A DNA stretch of 64,000 nucleotides from Photobacterium chitinilyticum. GTDB lineage: Bacteria; Pseudomonadota; Gammaproteobacteria; Enterobacterales; Vibrionaceae. Under the pieces are notes generated by a model. The model had not been told where the DNA came from, did not search any database, and saw only the letters and a list, made by a program, of their open reading frames with translations. Every line of letters starts with the position of its first letter. The stretch's first letter is position 1. A program made the translations under genes and the position numbers. Of this stretch, positions 56,301 to 64,000 are shown in pieces. The stretch is from assembly GCF_004104355.1 (NCBI RefSeq), contig NZ_RJLM01000002.1, positions 611,385-675,384 on the forward strand. The letters run 5' to 3'.

Positions 56301-56485
56301 ATCAGCAGGTAGTGTATGTATTGAATGCCTCTACCGACTCGCAGAATTTCGAGTTGGATATGAGCAAAGTGAAGGCAACCAGCAAGTTGGTCGACTTGCT
56401 TAATGATGAAGAAATAGTGACTGGTAGTGAGAAAACCACCATCACCATTCCAGCGTTAACAGGCCGTCTATTGAAGGTTAACTAG
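50315..56485 (+). CDS. pulA: Lipoprotein amylopullulanase with two GH13 domains
   Basis: The 2056-residue protein starts MKTNLTKLTVALASLGALAG with lipidated cysteine C21, so it is membrane-anchored. In order it has a domain of about 200 residues and a calcium-binding thrombospondin-3-like region rich in DxDGDG (about 233-430). A CBM41-type starch-binding domain follows (about 443-553, beginning IHYKRADGNYDGWGLHIW), then an E-set domain. The first GH13 domain (about 806-1316) has DVVYNH, GFRFDLMGH (nucleophile D), GEGWNFG (acid E) and SKHDN. A CBM48-like domain is at about 1450-1550. The second GH13 domain (about 1566-1990) has DGVFGH, DGWRLDQ, GEVWKG and GNHD. The first would debranch alpha-1,6 bonds and the second act as an alpha-amylase on alpha-1,4 bonds. 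The in-frame ATG at 50303 is less likely. Confidence 0.9.
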   Translation: MKTNLTKLTVALASLGALAGCGDDESTHPTTYLSVQAMDGYLQKAQVWLDVNGNFKLDANEPQALTGAEGKATLDLTKFTGDPAHYPLMTKVLKGQTIDEDNPSITVTRDYVMMAPKGYKKISPVTTMIGLKIAEGASEQEALAAVRSELAQPDLNPEQDYIASKNTLVAQSARSIAQLLPEQLGTNDIAEQKAVLSQGASALGKEIESQRQNNQVPNLKDKTLVKGKDGKPAVSNDSDGDGFADDIDLFPNDPKESADFDKDAIGDHADLDDDNDGYNDSVELRLESDPYDPQSIPSDFDGDKLADADDPDDDNDSFKDTDELKVGSDPKNALSTPLDLDGDGWSNADEERLGSSSKDKADQPADLDGDKIADADDPDIDNDGASNKQDLFPRDRFESLDTNGDGLGDFASSDDDGDGIPDSIDPEPKNANNTTNKPAPQYTEAVIHYKRADGNYDGWGLHIWNNESCDSIADSALTDVSWGKPFPVSEVSNEYGAVYKLPLKSGHSSCMNFILHKGDSKALGGGDLQFDFSKGDKIYTFDGNSTLYYEPVTEVPVKLSGASAHWLDLTTFAWLESDKAKSYELWSSDKGNGDISKPDSFKRATLTNSGVIQNDKFPHLAGRTAFTLDADAEKAKALLKQQLIAVALDENNKVVAATKVQIPGVIDTIYTAGAQDADEARLGSWIDSGEANFALWAPTATDVELYLYGADKSLLAESPITLSEDPATGIWRHKGSSDLKNVFYRYRVKAYHPKTGNIEWMSTTDPYSLSLSTSSLYSQLVDLSDQATKPSGWDTQMIPTLANPEDNIIYELHIRDFSASDSKGSPEYNGKYLAFSEEERDSVSHLKSLKEAGLTTVHLLPSYDLASIQEDATKRVDLNDTVDKLCGVNPKANLCSDGTSRSSTILDLLKALDPKTDKAQALLADIRPLDSFNWGYDPFHYSAPEGSYAVESDGVSRIKEYRSMILKLHELGFRVVQDVVYNHTFSSGLYDKSVLDKTVPGYYHRLNPVSGAVENTTCCDNTASENRMFEKLVGDSLMMWAQDYKIDGFRFDLMGHLMKSSMKKVYEQVKTIDQDNWFYGEGWNFGEVANGARGENATQWPMAGTGIGTYNDRLRDGVRGGGPFDSGDALLKTPGFANAGDRFDADLKSKMDLIRYGMAGNLQAYPLETSTGVTVSGRDFKYGDQGAAYTLDPQESINYVSKHDNQTLWDFNQYKAAPDVSVEDRARMQIIGLAPVMLGQGVPFLHMGSELLRSKSMERDSYDSGDWYNKVDFSKQTNNWNVGLPRSDKDKDNWDAIKTIINNPNAKARPQDIEWTDARFKELLKIRSTTPLLKLISADEVVKRVRFHNTGSASVPGVIVMSVDDGVKAGADLDTNYQALVVVINANIKAQSVTLSGTSGFELHPVMASSSDSKITQSSFSNGTFNVPGLTAAVFVKPQSGEQGEGLGGESKPVVIAPYGGEKVLVRGSFNSWGEDAAMQYIGDGKYALERYFEPGVYDFKIASSDWSTVNLGFDKVSAGDGSVSFEKEGENIRITVTKQGLWQFVLDASDKEKPSLVVKNTGKDFACYGGDNKACELRMYQVMVESFVDGDSKADYGEGYGTSHHRGDLQGVINSLDYIKSLNVNALWLTPVFDSCAGDAGDLKLDATGYFACDYFNVDPNFGTNEQLKTLISKAHEKDMYVFLDGVFGHTNKVTVKPSPTGKLPTLKAGDDNYAGQLVVYPDSNSMEFFKEVATHWIKEYDVDGWRLDQAYQLPLDQWREIRTAVEAASAENKTAGKVWGTLGYMVGEVWKGAGEIASTTYGTNKEPALSSAFNFPLRYGLVKALAVEESGNSGNATEINASWNKIENYPYHAMPNLMLGNHDLVRFGDLIQRGNKGEYFKRHKAAFSFMTAWSGPITFYYGDEIGDEVANFATKLKSEDNCSTQGLCDDHVARSSAKIDGVTDVTLTADQADLKSWLSKAMAVRAANPALYKGKRRNLLSSETVYADLKQYNDQQVVYVLNASTDSQNFELDMSKVKATSKLVDLLNDEEIVTGSEKTTITIPALTGRLLKVN

Positions 56486-56574
56486 TATGTGGAGGTGGCC
56501 GAATGCGATGTAATAACAGTCGGTCACTGAAGCGACAATTGTTGTAACTATATAAAGCGTAGTTATATAAAAGA

Positions 56575-56600
56575 AAAGGTCTGCCTCGGCAGACCTTTTG
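56575..56600 (+). terminator. Rho-independent terminator of the pullulanase gene
   Basis: AAAAGGTCTGC and GCAGACCTTTT form an 11-bp stem around CTCG. Confidence 0.85.
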
Positions 56601-56698
56601 GTTTGGCGCACATAATGTGCAATGGCTATGTCTTATATTAATCTATTGATTAGATTAACTATTCTTTAATATTCAAGCCTCTGATTTAGGATTGTCTG

Positions 56699-57541
56699 AT
56701 GATGAAACGTGTAATTACACTGATATTCTTTTGTTTGTTCCCGGTGATGGTGCATGCTCAATATAAAGGAGAAACGGTCCGGATCCCGATGGTAGACGAA
56801 GGGCTTCTTTGGGATACGGATATTACTCTGGAGGCGACACTATACAAACCCGAGGGGGATGGCCCTTTCCCCGTAGTGATTTTTAACCATGGATCAACAG
56901 GTCCTGGAATTATTCCCGAAGATGTGACTATCAACCCTTGGGGCTTTGGTAGCTATTTACTTAGAAAAAATATCGCATTGCTCATTCCTATGCGAAGAGG
57001 GCGAGGAGCATCTGATGGAAGCTATGATGAACAATATACGTGCAATCCGGAAGGAATCACTGAGGGTATTGAGTATGCACTGGAATCACTTGATGCCACA
57101 TTTAGTTATCTAGATTCTCAGTCGTGGGTTAATAAAGAGAAAATTGTTCTTTCTGGTCATTCTAGAGGAGGAATGCTCTCACTTGTCTATGCTTCTGAAC
57201 ATCCTAAATCCGCGGTTGGCGTACTTAATTTTTCGGGGGGCTGGGTTTCGGATACTTGCCAAGTTAAAAGTGAGTCAGCCAATCTATCAATGTTTAAAAA
57301 TGCCGGGCGAAAAATACAAGTGCCAAGCCTTTTCATTTACGGACGTAACGACCCTTTTTATGCCGACGAGAGCATTGAAGAGTTTGCTGAAACTTATAAG
57401 GCATCTGGAGGCGATCTCACATTCAAATTTTATAAGTTAGGGCAGCAAGTCAGCGGTCACAGCGTATTTTGGTCGTACTGGTATCTATGGACTGGTGTTG
57501 TTGATGACTTTCTGTTTCAGCAGGGGATGACAGCAAACTAA
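56699..57541 (+). CDS. Secreted alpha/beta hydrolase
   Basis: The 280-residue protein has a signal peptide (KRVITLIFFCLFPVMVHA) and a dienelactone-hydrolase-like fold. The oxyanion segment is FNHGSTGPG, the nucleophile serine is in GHSRGG, the acid in YGRNDPFY and the histidine in SGHSVFW. It is probably a periplasmic esterase or peptidase-like hydrolase with unknown substrate. Two ATG codons are in tandem; the first is taken. It is not obviously co-regulated with the pullulanase, which has its own terminator. Confidence 0.8.
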   Translation: MMKRVITLIFFCLFPVMVHAQYKGETVRIPMVDEGLLWDTDITLEATLYKPEGDGPFPVVIFNHGSTGPGIIPEDVTINPWGFGSYLLRKNIALLIPMRRGRGASDGSYDEQYTCNPEGITEGIEYALESLDATFSYLDSQSWVNKEKIVLSGHSRGGMLSLVYASEHPKSAVGVLNFSGGWVSDTCQVKSESANLSMFKNAGRKIQVPSLFIYGRNDPFYADESIEEFAETYKASGGDLTFKFYKLGQQVSGHSVFWSYWYLWTGVVDDFLFQQGMTAN

Positions 57542-57579
57542 TAGGACAGAATTATTTAGAGGGGCAACAATGTTAGGCC

Positions 57580-57610
57580 TAACGCTCGGCTTGTTTAAAG
57601 CCGAGCGTTA
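57580..57610. terminator. Strong hairpin between convergent genes
   Basis: TAACGCTCGGCTT and AAGCCGAGCGTTA form a perfect 13-bp stem with a 5-base loop, between the hydrolase gene and the convergent chemoreceptor gene. There is no clear T-run on either strand, so the role as terminator is likely but unproven. Confidence 0.55.
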
Positions 57611-57633
57611 ATTAGGTTAGCCTATTCTATTTA

Positions 57634-59496
57634 TCAAAGTTTGAATTGCCCTAATAGTGCCTTTAACTCTTGGGTCATATTGGCCAATTCGATGTTAGCG
57701 ATAGCCAACTGCTCCATACCTGCAGCCGACTCTTCACACACATTGCTGATGTCTTCCATATGGAGATTAATTTCATCACTGGTATGGCTCTGCTGCTCTA
57801 TTGCCACGGCAACGTGACGGTTCATTTCACTGACGCATTCAACAGTTTTTGTAATGTCATGCAACGAGTTGTTAGCCAACTTAGTCTGTGATACCGCGCT
57901 TGTTGCGAGACCTTCGCTATTTTCCATCACCTTGGTGGCGGCTTCAGCGTCTGTTTGCAGTCCTGCGGTAATAGTGAGTATTTCTTTAGTTGCTTCCTGT
58001 GTTCTCAATGCTAACGATCGAACTTCATCAGCAACAACGGCAAACCCTCTGCCAGATTCTCCGGCACGTGCGGCCTCAATAGCAGCATTCAGTGCCAGTA
58101 GGTTGGTTTGGTCAGCGATTCCTTGGATAACGCCAAGTACTTCGCTGATATTCTGGCTATGTATTATCAATGTTTTAATTACATCAGTCGCACTTTCTAC
58201 TTCATTGGCTAATAGAGTCACTCCATGGATACTTTGCTCTGCCATCTCACAGCCTTGCTCAGCTTCTTGATGGGCGTGCTCTGCTGCATTATCGGCTTGG
58301 ATTGTACTTTGTTTAACCTCTTGTACTGCAGCATTCATTTCCTCCATGACAACAGCAATCTCGTTAACATCTTGCTGTTGTTTGAATGCTCCTGTTTTAG
58401 CCTGCTCCATAACAGCCGACATCTCCTCTGTGGTTGAGGCCAATTGCAGAACTGAGCTTGCGACAACATTAACCGTGCTATGGATCTTCCCTACGAAGGT
58501 GTTAAAAGCCAAACCTAATTCAGCAATCTCGTCATTACCTTTGGTATCCAGAGTCACGCAAAGATCACCATCACCATTTGATATTTCGTTCATGGTTTTG
58601 GTCACTTGGGATAAGCGGCCAGAAATTCGATTAGCGAAATAAACCACTAAGGTAGAAATTACGATTGTAATTCCAATACCAAGGATGAGAAGGAAGGATT
58701 TCGCTTCATCTTGAGCCTGGGATATCTGGCTTTTTAGTTGGCTAGCTTCCTCTGCCAGAATAGTTTCTGATTTTTTTATCGAACTTCTTAACTTGCCAAT
58801 TAACCCTTGATTATCCGTTAAGCCTTCTTGACGTGATAAGGATACAAAATGATTAAACGATTCTTGATATTGCTCTAACACAGAGGTCAGTTTAGTTCTT
58901 ACTGTTGAATATTCAGGTAGTGAAAGTTGATCCTGCATGTGTTTTAAGCGTTCAGTAAAGGCGTCTGCATATATGTTTTGGCGATGCAGCATAAAGTCCT
59001 TTTCCTGGCGACGCAGAAGCAGCAACTGAACTCGCAATTGAGCGTCATCAAGGCGGTTTATTTGCGTTTCTAACTCATGTGCTGCAGTTAGTAGTGAATG
59101 ATAAAAACCACTGCTTTTATTTAGACCAATTTTCTGTTGGATTGATACAACTTCGTTAAAAATACTATTGTAATCGTTAGTAATGGATTTTAATGTTGGT
59201 AGGTTATCAAATGAAATGTCGGCGTTGGCTAATGTTATATTTAATGCCTGTAAATCTGTGTGGAACTGATTGAATTTTGAATCAAATTTTTCTTTGTATT
59301 CTATATCTTTATGGGCTAAAAAGTCTTTTTCATCCTTACGCATTGCCAACATATCAGCCTCGACCATATAAACAAGTTGCGAAGCATTTAGTACAGCTTG
59401 AATTTTCCCGATAAAATAATGTGAACTTGTCATCATGGCAATCATGGCGAGTATTAGAATGATCACCATGCAGTGTAGCGTTCTCTTTATTGACAT
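57634..59496 (-). CDS. Methyl-accepting chemotaxis protein with HBM-type sensor
   Basis: The 620-residue chemoreceptor has membrane helices at about 9-30 and 270-290. Its all-helical periplasmic domain contains two copies of an R(K/R)xEKDF motif ([13 protein letters not shown] and [13 protein letters not shown]). This pattern is typical of the helical bimodular (HBM) domain known from the P. putida organic-acid receptor McpS. HAMP and a complete signalling domain follow ([20 protein letters not shown]). It ends in LLGQFKL. Sensing of organic acids is a family-based guess. Confidence 0.92.
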   Translation of the reverse strand: MSIKRTLHCMVIILILAMIAMMTSSHYFIGKIQAVLNASQLVYMVEADMLAMRKDEKDFLAHKDIEYKEKFDSKFNQFHTDLQALNITLANADISFDNLPTLKSITNDYNSIFNEVVSIQQKIGLNKSSGFYHSLLTAAHELETQINRLDDAQLRVQLLLLRRQEKDFMLHRQNIYADAFTERLKHMQDQLSLPEYSTVRTKLTSVLEQYQESFNHFVSLSRQEGLTDNQGLIGKLRSSIKKSETILAEEASQLKSQISQAQDEAKSFLLILGIGITIVISTLVVYFANRISGRLSQVTKTMNEISNGDGDLCVTLDTKGNDEIAELGLAFNTFVGKIHSTVNVVASSVLQLASTTEEMSAVMEQAKTGAFKQQQDVNEIAVVMEEMNAAVQEVKQSTIQADNAAEHAHQEAEQGCEMAEQSIHGVTLLANEVESATDVIKTLIIHSQNISEVLGVIQGIADQTNLLALNAAIEAARAGESGRGFAVVADEVRSLALRTQEATKEILTITAGLQTDAEAATKVMENSEGLATSAVSQTKLANNSLHDITKTVECVSEMNRHVAVAIEQQSHTSDEINLHMEDISNVCEESAAGMEQLAIANIELANMTQELKALLGQFKL

Positions 59497-60002
59497 TGTT
59501 GTTATTTATTCCTATCACTTGTAACAAAGTAGCATTTCTATACCAATCTGGGTAAGTTGTTGGTCAGATAGTCACAAAGGAAAATCACTTAGAACAAGGC
59601 ACGAATTACAATTAACAAGTTGCTTTAATTGCAAAATTCATAACGCAGTTATAAACGATTTTAATCAGTATGAATGATCAAATACTTACGTTGATTGGCA
59701 TTACATTCACATTTACTAACTAATGAATAGTCGTGACCTGTCTTCCATTTATCATACAAATTTATTTACAACGTAGTATAGGGCAAGTTAATAGCAATAC
59801 AAAGACTTATAGAGTAAAAAATCAGCTACTCCTCTTTGATACCAAGTTTGAAGTACAACATTTAGAAATACCTGACATCACCGCATTACTTCAGACATGG
59901 AAATTGCGATGAACAGGATGCGAGTGAGCAATAGTTTTAAGGTGGAATAAGTCAGCAATGGCTTGCTGACTTTATATTGGATAGGGAGATATTGCTCGCT
60001 AC
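59497..60002. other. Intergenic, no gene seen
   Basis: This 506-base stretch is AT-rich. The only structure noticed is CATAACGCAGTTAT near 59639, similar to CATAACGTAGTTATGA near 27440. No open frame with coding character was found. Confidence 0.5.
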
Positions 60003-61115
60003 CTATAAGCTTGCGAGCTGAGATTTTCTTTTCTTATTTACAACACAGAAATTGCCACGTTTTGTGCGACATTTTGAGCACCTCTCACAATCAACTGGCG
60101 CTCTGTCGCCTTCTTTCCAGCGCCTAATTAAATGCGGTTCAGACAACAAAGGTCTTGAGAGGGCAAAGTATTGAATGTTGGTTTTATTCGCAATGTCTTC
60201 TATTGCATCAATGTCTGTCAATCCGCCGACGGTAATAACAGGAACATTGACCTCTTCACTAATAACGTGCCCATATTCATGGAAATAACCTTCTTGCTGA
60301 ATGGTATAACCATCAAAACACTCGCCAATCATAGTATTGGCCTTACCATGGATATTGCCTGAGATGATGATTGCATCCACGCCAATTGCTTCTAGCTTTT
60401 TACAGACAATGCGTGTTTCATCAAAGGTCAAGCCACCCTCGAAAAACTCAGATGCCGTCAATTTGACTAATATCGGATACTCGTTACCGACCAGCTTTCG
60501 GATTTCAGCATAGATCTCTAATAACAATCTCATTCGATTATCTAGGCTGCCGCCATATTGATCTTCTCTTCGATTGTAATAAGGGCTTAAGAACTGATTG
60601 ATTAGATAGGTATGTGCCGCGTGTATTTCGACCCCATCAAAGCCTGATTCTTGGGCTCTTCGGCTTGCTTGAGCAAATGCCTGAACGATGTAGTCTATTT
60701 CATCCTTGGTCATCGCTTTGCCCAATGTTTGTGTGCCTTTCTCGCACACTTCACTCGGCGCATAGATCACCCTTTCACCGACATTGTGAGTGGTTTTTGT
60801 ACCACCGTAGGCAAGCTGCATGACGATTTTAGAGTCGTTGCGGTGAACCAACTCGGTGAGCTTTTTGTATTCACCGACAAAGGAATCATTGTACATTCCC
60901 ATCATGCCGGCATTTGGCTTCTCTTCCTCTACAATATTGGCATAGCCCGTTACAATCAGACCGACTTCCCCTTTCGCGAGCTCTTCGTAGATGGCGTATA
61001 GCTTATCCGTCATATGGCCCTCTTCTGTCGCCATATTTTCCCACGTAGCACTTCGAATAAAGCGGTTTTTTAATGTCATGTTGCCAATACGGGTTTCTGC
61101 AAACAAGGTACTCAA
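60003..61115 (-). CDS. Old Yellow Enzyme family oxidoreductase
   Basis: The 370-residue FMN-dependent ene-reductase-like protein has LFAETRIGNMTLKNRFIRSA at the N-terminus and the HAAHTYLINQFLSPYYNRR active-site and substrate segment. The FMN-binding TVGGLTD and ALSRPLLSEP are near the end. A C-terminal cysteine cluster (CERCSKCRTKRGNFC) resembles the Fe-S binding region of larger family members but without their second domain. TTG at 61115 is chosen as start because AAGAGG lies seven bases upstream and the product then begins MSTLFAE. An upstream ATG frame to 61193 adds 26 residues without family character. Confidence 0.82.
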   Translation of the reverse strand: MSTLFAETRIGNMTLKNRFIRSATWENMATEEGHMTDKLYAIYEELAKGEVGLIVTGYANIVEEEKPNAGMMGMYNDSFVGEYKKLTELVHRNDSKIVMQLAYGGTKTTHNVGERVIYAPSEVCEKGTQTLGKAMTKDEIDYIVQAFAQASRRAQESGFDGVEIHAAHTYLINQFLSPYYNRREDQYGGSLDNRMRLLLEIYAEIRKLVGNEYPILVKLTASEFFEGGLTFDETRIVCKKLEAIGVDAIIISGNIHGKANTMIGECFDGYTIQQEGYFHEYGHVISEEVNVPVITVGGLTDIDAIEDIANKTNIQYFALSRPLLSEPHLIRRWKEGDRAPVDCERCSKCRTKRGNFCVVNKKRKSQLASL

Positions 61116-61234
61116 GTCAAATCCTCTTAAATCGTTTGAACAGCCGTACTGACGCATGGCTGTTCTTTTTTTGTCCACTTTTGCTATGTGCAATCAGCAA
61201 CGGCAAATATTATCGGTAATATAGATGACAATCC

Positions 61235-61248
61235 TTAATCTGGATTAA
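61235..61248. promoter_or_regulatory. Short palindrome in a divergent region
   Basis: TTAATC and GATTAA are separated by TG, within the divergent region between the Old Yellow Enzyme gene and the acetyltransferase gene. It could be an operator for a regulator encoded elsewhere. The remainder of 61116-61485 shows nothing else. Confidence 0.35.
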
Positions 61249-61485
61249 AGTCATGCCATATACATCATGTGAAAACTAGCTCTAAAAGCACGATTTCTGT
61301 TGCCCAATAGGGGTTAAGAAAGCTCATGGTTGTTGTTGATTATTATTTCTATTTTTTGTGCCAGAACGAATTTCTTTGAGAGGTGCTTGATATATTTAAA
61401 GTTTATGGATTTTCGTTTCCCATTTTTTCAATAAAACAATATCATCGTCACAATCATCATATGTATAGATTAAAAGTGAAATTCA

Positions 61486-62148
61486 ATGGCATATAAAGTA
61501 CTGGATACAAGCCAATGGTTACGCGCAGAGCATTTCAAGTTCTACCAAGGCTTTACCCATCCCTGGTATAACATCTGTTCAAACATCGATGTTACTGAGC
61601 TATACGATTATTGTAAGCAGCACGGACATCGTTTTTTCCATGCTTACCTTTACCTAACTCAACAAGCCCTTAACCAATGTGAGCCTATGGCATATCGTAT
61701 TGTTGAGGAGGAAGTGCGCATCTATTCACCAATGTGTGTCAGCGTTGCCTTGCTTGCCAATGATGATACGGTAAGATTTTGCGAGCTCCCCTATGTGTCT
61801 ATTTTCAAAGAATTTACCCAGAGCGCGACTGAAACCGAAGAAAGAATAAAAAACTCGTCGTTTATTGTGGAACAGTTTATTGGCAAAGAAATACGTCAAG
61901 ATACTATTCATATGACAGTACTGCCTTGGATTGATTTCACCAGCATGACACACGCAAGAGACACCAAACGTCCGGACAGTATTCCTAAAATGGCGTTAGG
62001 AAAATTAACTCAAAATGGTGATCGCAGGAGAATGCCTTTTTCGATAGAAGTGCACCATGGGGTAATGGATGGTCTTCACGTCGGTCAATTTATCAATACC
62101 TTACAGGTATTATTCAATCAGCCATCGTTGTTAGATTTGAACAATTGA
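61486..62148 (+). CDS. Chloramphenicol acetyltransferase family protein
   Basis: The 220-residue protein has the CAT fold. The N-terminus contains RAEHFKFYQ, and the catalytic histidine is in VHHGVMDGLHVGQF, the exact family signature HHxxxDG. The length matches CAT type A enzymes. It would transfer acetyl from acetyl-CoA to a hydroxyl group, possibly of chloramphenicol. Resistance cannot be assumed because chromosomal members may have other substrates. No mobile element is attached to it. Confidence 0.85.
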   Translation: MAYKVLDTSQWLRAEHFKFYQGFTHPWYNICSNIDVTELYDYCKQHGHRFFHAYLYLTQQALNQCEPMAYRIVEEEVRIYSPMCVSVALLANDDTVRFCELPYVSIFKEFTQSATETEERIKNSSFIVEQFIGKEIRQDTIHMTVLPWIDFTSMTHARDTKRPDSIPKMALGKLTQNGDRRRMPFSIEVHHGVMDGLHVGQFINTLQVLFNQPSLLDLNN

Positions 62149-62181
62149 ATGGGTAAGATTGAGGTTGAAGTGGAGGCTATC

Positions 62182-62203
62182 AGAGCCGCGAGTGCGGCTC
62201 TTT
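62182..62203 (+). terminator. Terminator of the CAT-like gene
   Basis: AGAGCCGC and GCGGCTCT form an 8-bp stem around GAGT followed by TTT. It lies 13 bases before the stop of the convergent creD gene. Confidence 0.7.
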
Positions 62204-62215
62204 GATACCGTCTTG

Positions 62216-63544
62216 TCAGAGCGACTCATTGTCCTCGCTCTGCACAGGGTTACGCTCGTACCAATCCACATCTCTGGTAAGCACCATCACCAGGCCGAGT
62301 ACCACAAAACAGAGTAGAGTTCCCATAAGCAGCGCATAGCTCTCTGCCTGTAACAGGCCAAATAGCAGACAGTAGAGGATTATTAAACAGCCGCCGAAGA
62401 TGGTTCCATGTTTTGAGTTGCTGAGCATTCCGCCAACATAGATGCTAAGTAGTCCCGTAGAGGCTAGCGCTGAAACAAGATAAGCCCAGTTGAAACCAGT
62501 ATGCTCACTCAGTGAAATCAGCAGAAGGTAAAACAAAGCCAGTGCTAATCCGACAAAGCCGTACTGGACTGGGTGAATGGGTCTTGCCTGAAATAGCTCC
62601 AGTAAAAAGAAGCTAGCAAATATCAAAGTGATCACAAGAAGAGAGTAATTCACGGCGCGGTGCGATTTGAGATAGTGATCGACCGGATCAACCAGACTGA
62701 CTCCCATCTGTCGCCCATCTAATTGGTGGCACTGTGATTCGGACATGCACAGCTCAAATAGCTGACTGATGTTACTGGAGAAGTTGTTAGTCGCCCAATT
62801 TGCCTTAAATCCTGATTGGGTAATATCTGATGCGATAGGAAGATAATCACCTATAAAGCTTGGGTGTGGCCATGATGATAAAAGTTCAACTTTGGTGGAT
62901 TTACCAATTGGAGTTACCTGAAGTTGGCCCATTCCCTGCAAAATAAAATTCAAGTCAAAGTTAAGAGGGTTGGTGACATCCAGTTGGCTGAGATCCAGTG
63001 TTTTGTGGAATCCCTGTGCCAGCTGTTTTAATCCAGTTCCTGGTTCAACAGCAATAGGTTGTTCATTTAACTTCAGGTCATCAATGCTGATTAATCCACG
63101 GCTATCGCTGACGGCAACAACCAAATTAATATCAACAATGGGGTGGGCTGCGAGATCTTCCAGCAATGAAAGGTCAAACTTACCCGTTAGCCGGGTATCT
63201 GCCTGATATAAACGTGCAGTATAAATTCCACGATATTTTTCAAAACTTTTAAGATCTGAGGTCAGGCTAAACTGTTCGGGTAAAATGAATGCCTGACGGT
63301 TTACCTCGTAGTCCCGATCGTCTCCCGAGACCGTCTCCTTGTATACGACGCTGAGAAAGGGGCCCATGATTCGTTGCTCGCCACTGCTGCTGCGGGCAAT
63401 GTTATTGCGTACCTCGTCCTGCCGATAAGAGCGTTCTGAGATAAGGCCATCGATCATAGACATAGGAATCTGCAAAAGCAGAAAAAGAAAGAGTACAAAG
63501 CCAAACTTTATACCCAGTCCGTTATTTAGGAATTTTTTCATCAC
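62216..63544 (-). CDS. creD: Inner-membrane protein CreD
   Basis: The 442-residue protein has one N-terminal membrane helix and a large periplasmic domain (about 40-300; RSYRQDEVRNNIARSSSGEQ, then PFLSVVYKE). About five C-terminal helices (HPVQYGFVGLALALFYLLL) follow, as in E. coli CreD (450 residues). It lies 74 bases after the creC end, in the creC-creD order of the E. coli operon. CreD is a CreBC-controlled envelope protein linked to colicin tolerance and beta-lactam response in other species. Confidence 0.9.
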   Translation of the reverse strand: MMKKFLNNGLGIKFGFVLFLFLLLQIPMSMIDGLISERSYRQDEVRNNIARSSSGEQRIMGPFLSVVYKETVSGDDRDYEVNRQAFILPEQFSLTSDLKSFEKYRGIYTARLYQADTRLTGKFDLSLLEDLAAHPIVDINLVVAVSDSRGLISIDDLKLNEQPIAVEPGTGLKQLAQGFHKTLDLSQLDVTNPLNFDLNFILQGMGQLQVTPIGKSTKVELLSSWPHPSFIGDYLPIASDITQSGFKANWATNNFSSNISQLFELCMSESQCHQLDGRQMGVSLVDPVDHYLKSHRAVNYSLLVITLIFASFFLLELFQARPIHPVQYGFVGLALALFYLLLISLSEHTGFNWAYLVSALASTGLLSIYVGGMLSNSKHGTIFGGCLIILYCLLFGLLQAESYALLMGTLLCFVVLGLVMVLTRDVDWYERNPVQSEDNESL

Positions 63545-63618
63545 TACTCTCTTTTGGTTTGGGTTTTCATCATTTTAAAAAACCAACTTGGAGAGTGGAT
63601 GGAGGCTATATGGAGTTT

Positions 63619-64000
63619 TTATGGAGTTCGCAAATAAAGAGTGACCTTAACACCATTTTCGACGTTATCTATTTTCAACTGCCCATCATGCAGCTGCATT
63701 ATTTGTTCAACAAAGTTCAGTCCCAAACCGGTACTTTTTACTCCGTTTTCTCTCGGTAATGAGTAGAAACGTTCCGTTAGTCGCTCTAATGCGTAGTCTG
63801 GAATATGCGGTCCCTGATCAAATACTGAGATGGCAATCTGGCTATCTTCTGTATGAGCTTTCCAGCTTATTACACCGTTTTCAGATACAAAATCGAGCGC
63901 GTTATCCATCAGGTTAAAAAGGGCCTGCTGCAGAAGGAAGCGATTGCCAAGGATGTTAATACCTTCAACGGCATTTAATTCGCACTTCACATGCTTCATG
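63619..64000 (-). CDS. creC: Sensor kinase CreC, C-terminal part
   Basis: This is the ATPase end of a histidine kinase running off the right edge. The N-box (LLQQALFNLMDNALDFV), G1 (VFDQGPHIPDY), the F box (RFYSLPRENG) and G2 (STGLGLNFVEQIM) are visible. Position directly upstream of creD identifies it as CreC. Sensor and membrane parts lie outside the window. Confidence 0.85.
   Translation of the reverse strand, partial: MKHVKCELNAVEGINILGNRFLLQQALFNLMDNALDFVSENGVISWKAHTEDSQIAISVFDQGPHIPDYALERLTERFYSLPRENGVKSTGLGLNFVEQIMQLHDGQLKIDNVENGVKVTLYLRTP

Noticed and set aside
61486-62148. Acquired chloramphenicol resistance gene
   Set aside because: The enzyme family is clear, but no mobile element flanks it and chromosomal family members often lack a resistance role.

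Overview
The window reads as a chromosomal segment of a marine gammaproteobacterium of the family Vibrionaceae, most likely Photobacterium or a close relative. The evidence is the gene repertoire: several large methyl-accepting chemotaxis proteins, a betI-choXWV choline uptake locus, creC-creD, a DUF3283-type small protein, a lipoprotein amylopullulanase and several identical tRNA-Ser(UGA) genes. The genus is an inference; the family is fairly safe. Gene density is normal and both strands are used. No prophage, rRNA operon or CRISPR array was seen.

Layout, left to right. Positions 1-4.4 kb hold the start of a Cache/HAMP signalling protein running off the left edge, a transposase-like zinc-ribbon protein, and an xapX-deoD nucleoside operon with a CytR-like and a CRP-like site. 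Positions 4.9-11.3 kb hold a small outer-membrane barrel, two unknown proteins, a two-component system followed by an orphan sugar-binding protein, and a SixA-like phosphatase. Positions 11.4-15.5 kb hold two tRNA-Ser(UGA) genes, each followed by short cassettes ending in tRNA-3'-like sequence, with an ArsP-like permease and a cation/proton antiporter between them. Positions 15.6-23 kb carry a complete agmatine deiminase pathway (carbamate kinase, antiporter, agmatine deiminase, putrescine carbamoyltransferase) with a perfect FNR box in the divergent promoter region, followed by a single-chain triple RidA protein.

Positions 23-29 kb form a choline/carnitine locus: a eukaryote-type carnitine/choline acyltransferase, a MITE-like element, then choV, choW, choX and betI, without betA or betB. 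Positions 30.2-38.5 kb are the most unusual part: a MoxR-type AAA ATPase and a HExxH/VWA protein, divergent from two tandem paralogous proteins of about 940 residues that combine leucine-rich repeats with a BRCT-like domain. This looks like an undescribed or poorly described MoxR-VWA system. Positions 38.5-47.7 kb hold a GNAT protein near a strong Fur box, a MupG-like protein, a chemoreceptor, an IS3 remnant, a DoxX/MarR pair and a LysR/purA paralog pair.

Positions 48-64 kb hold the third tRNA-Ser with the same cassettes, a TetR regulator, a 2057-residue lipoprotein amylopullulanase with two GH13 catalytic domains behind a perfect MalT box, an alpha/beta hydrolase, an HBM-type chemoreceptor, an Old Yellow Enzyme, a chloramphenicol-acetyltransferase-like protein, and creD with the end of creC at the right edge. 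The overall theme is uptake and use of small nitrogenous and carbon compounds (nucleosides, agmatine, choline, starch) plus sensing, with local scars of mobile DNA at the tRNA genes.
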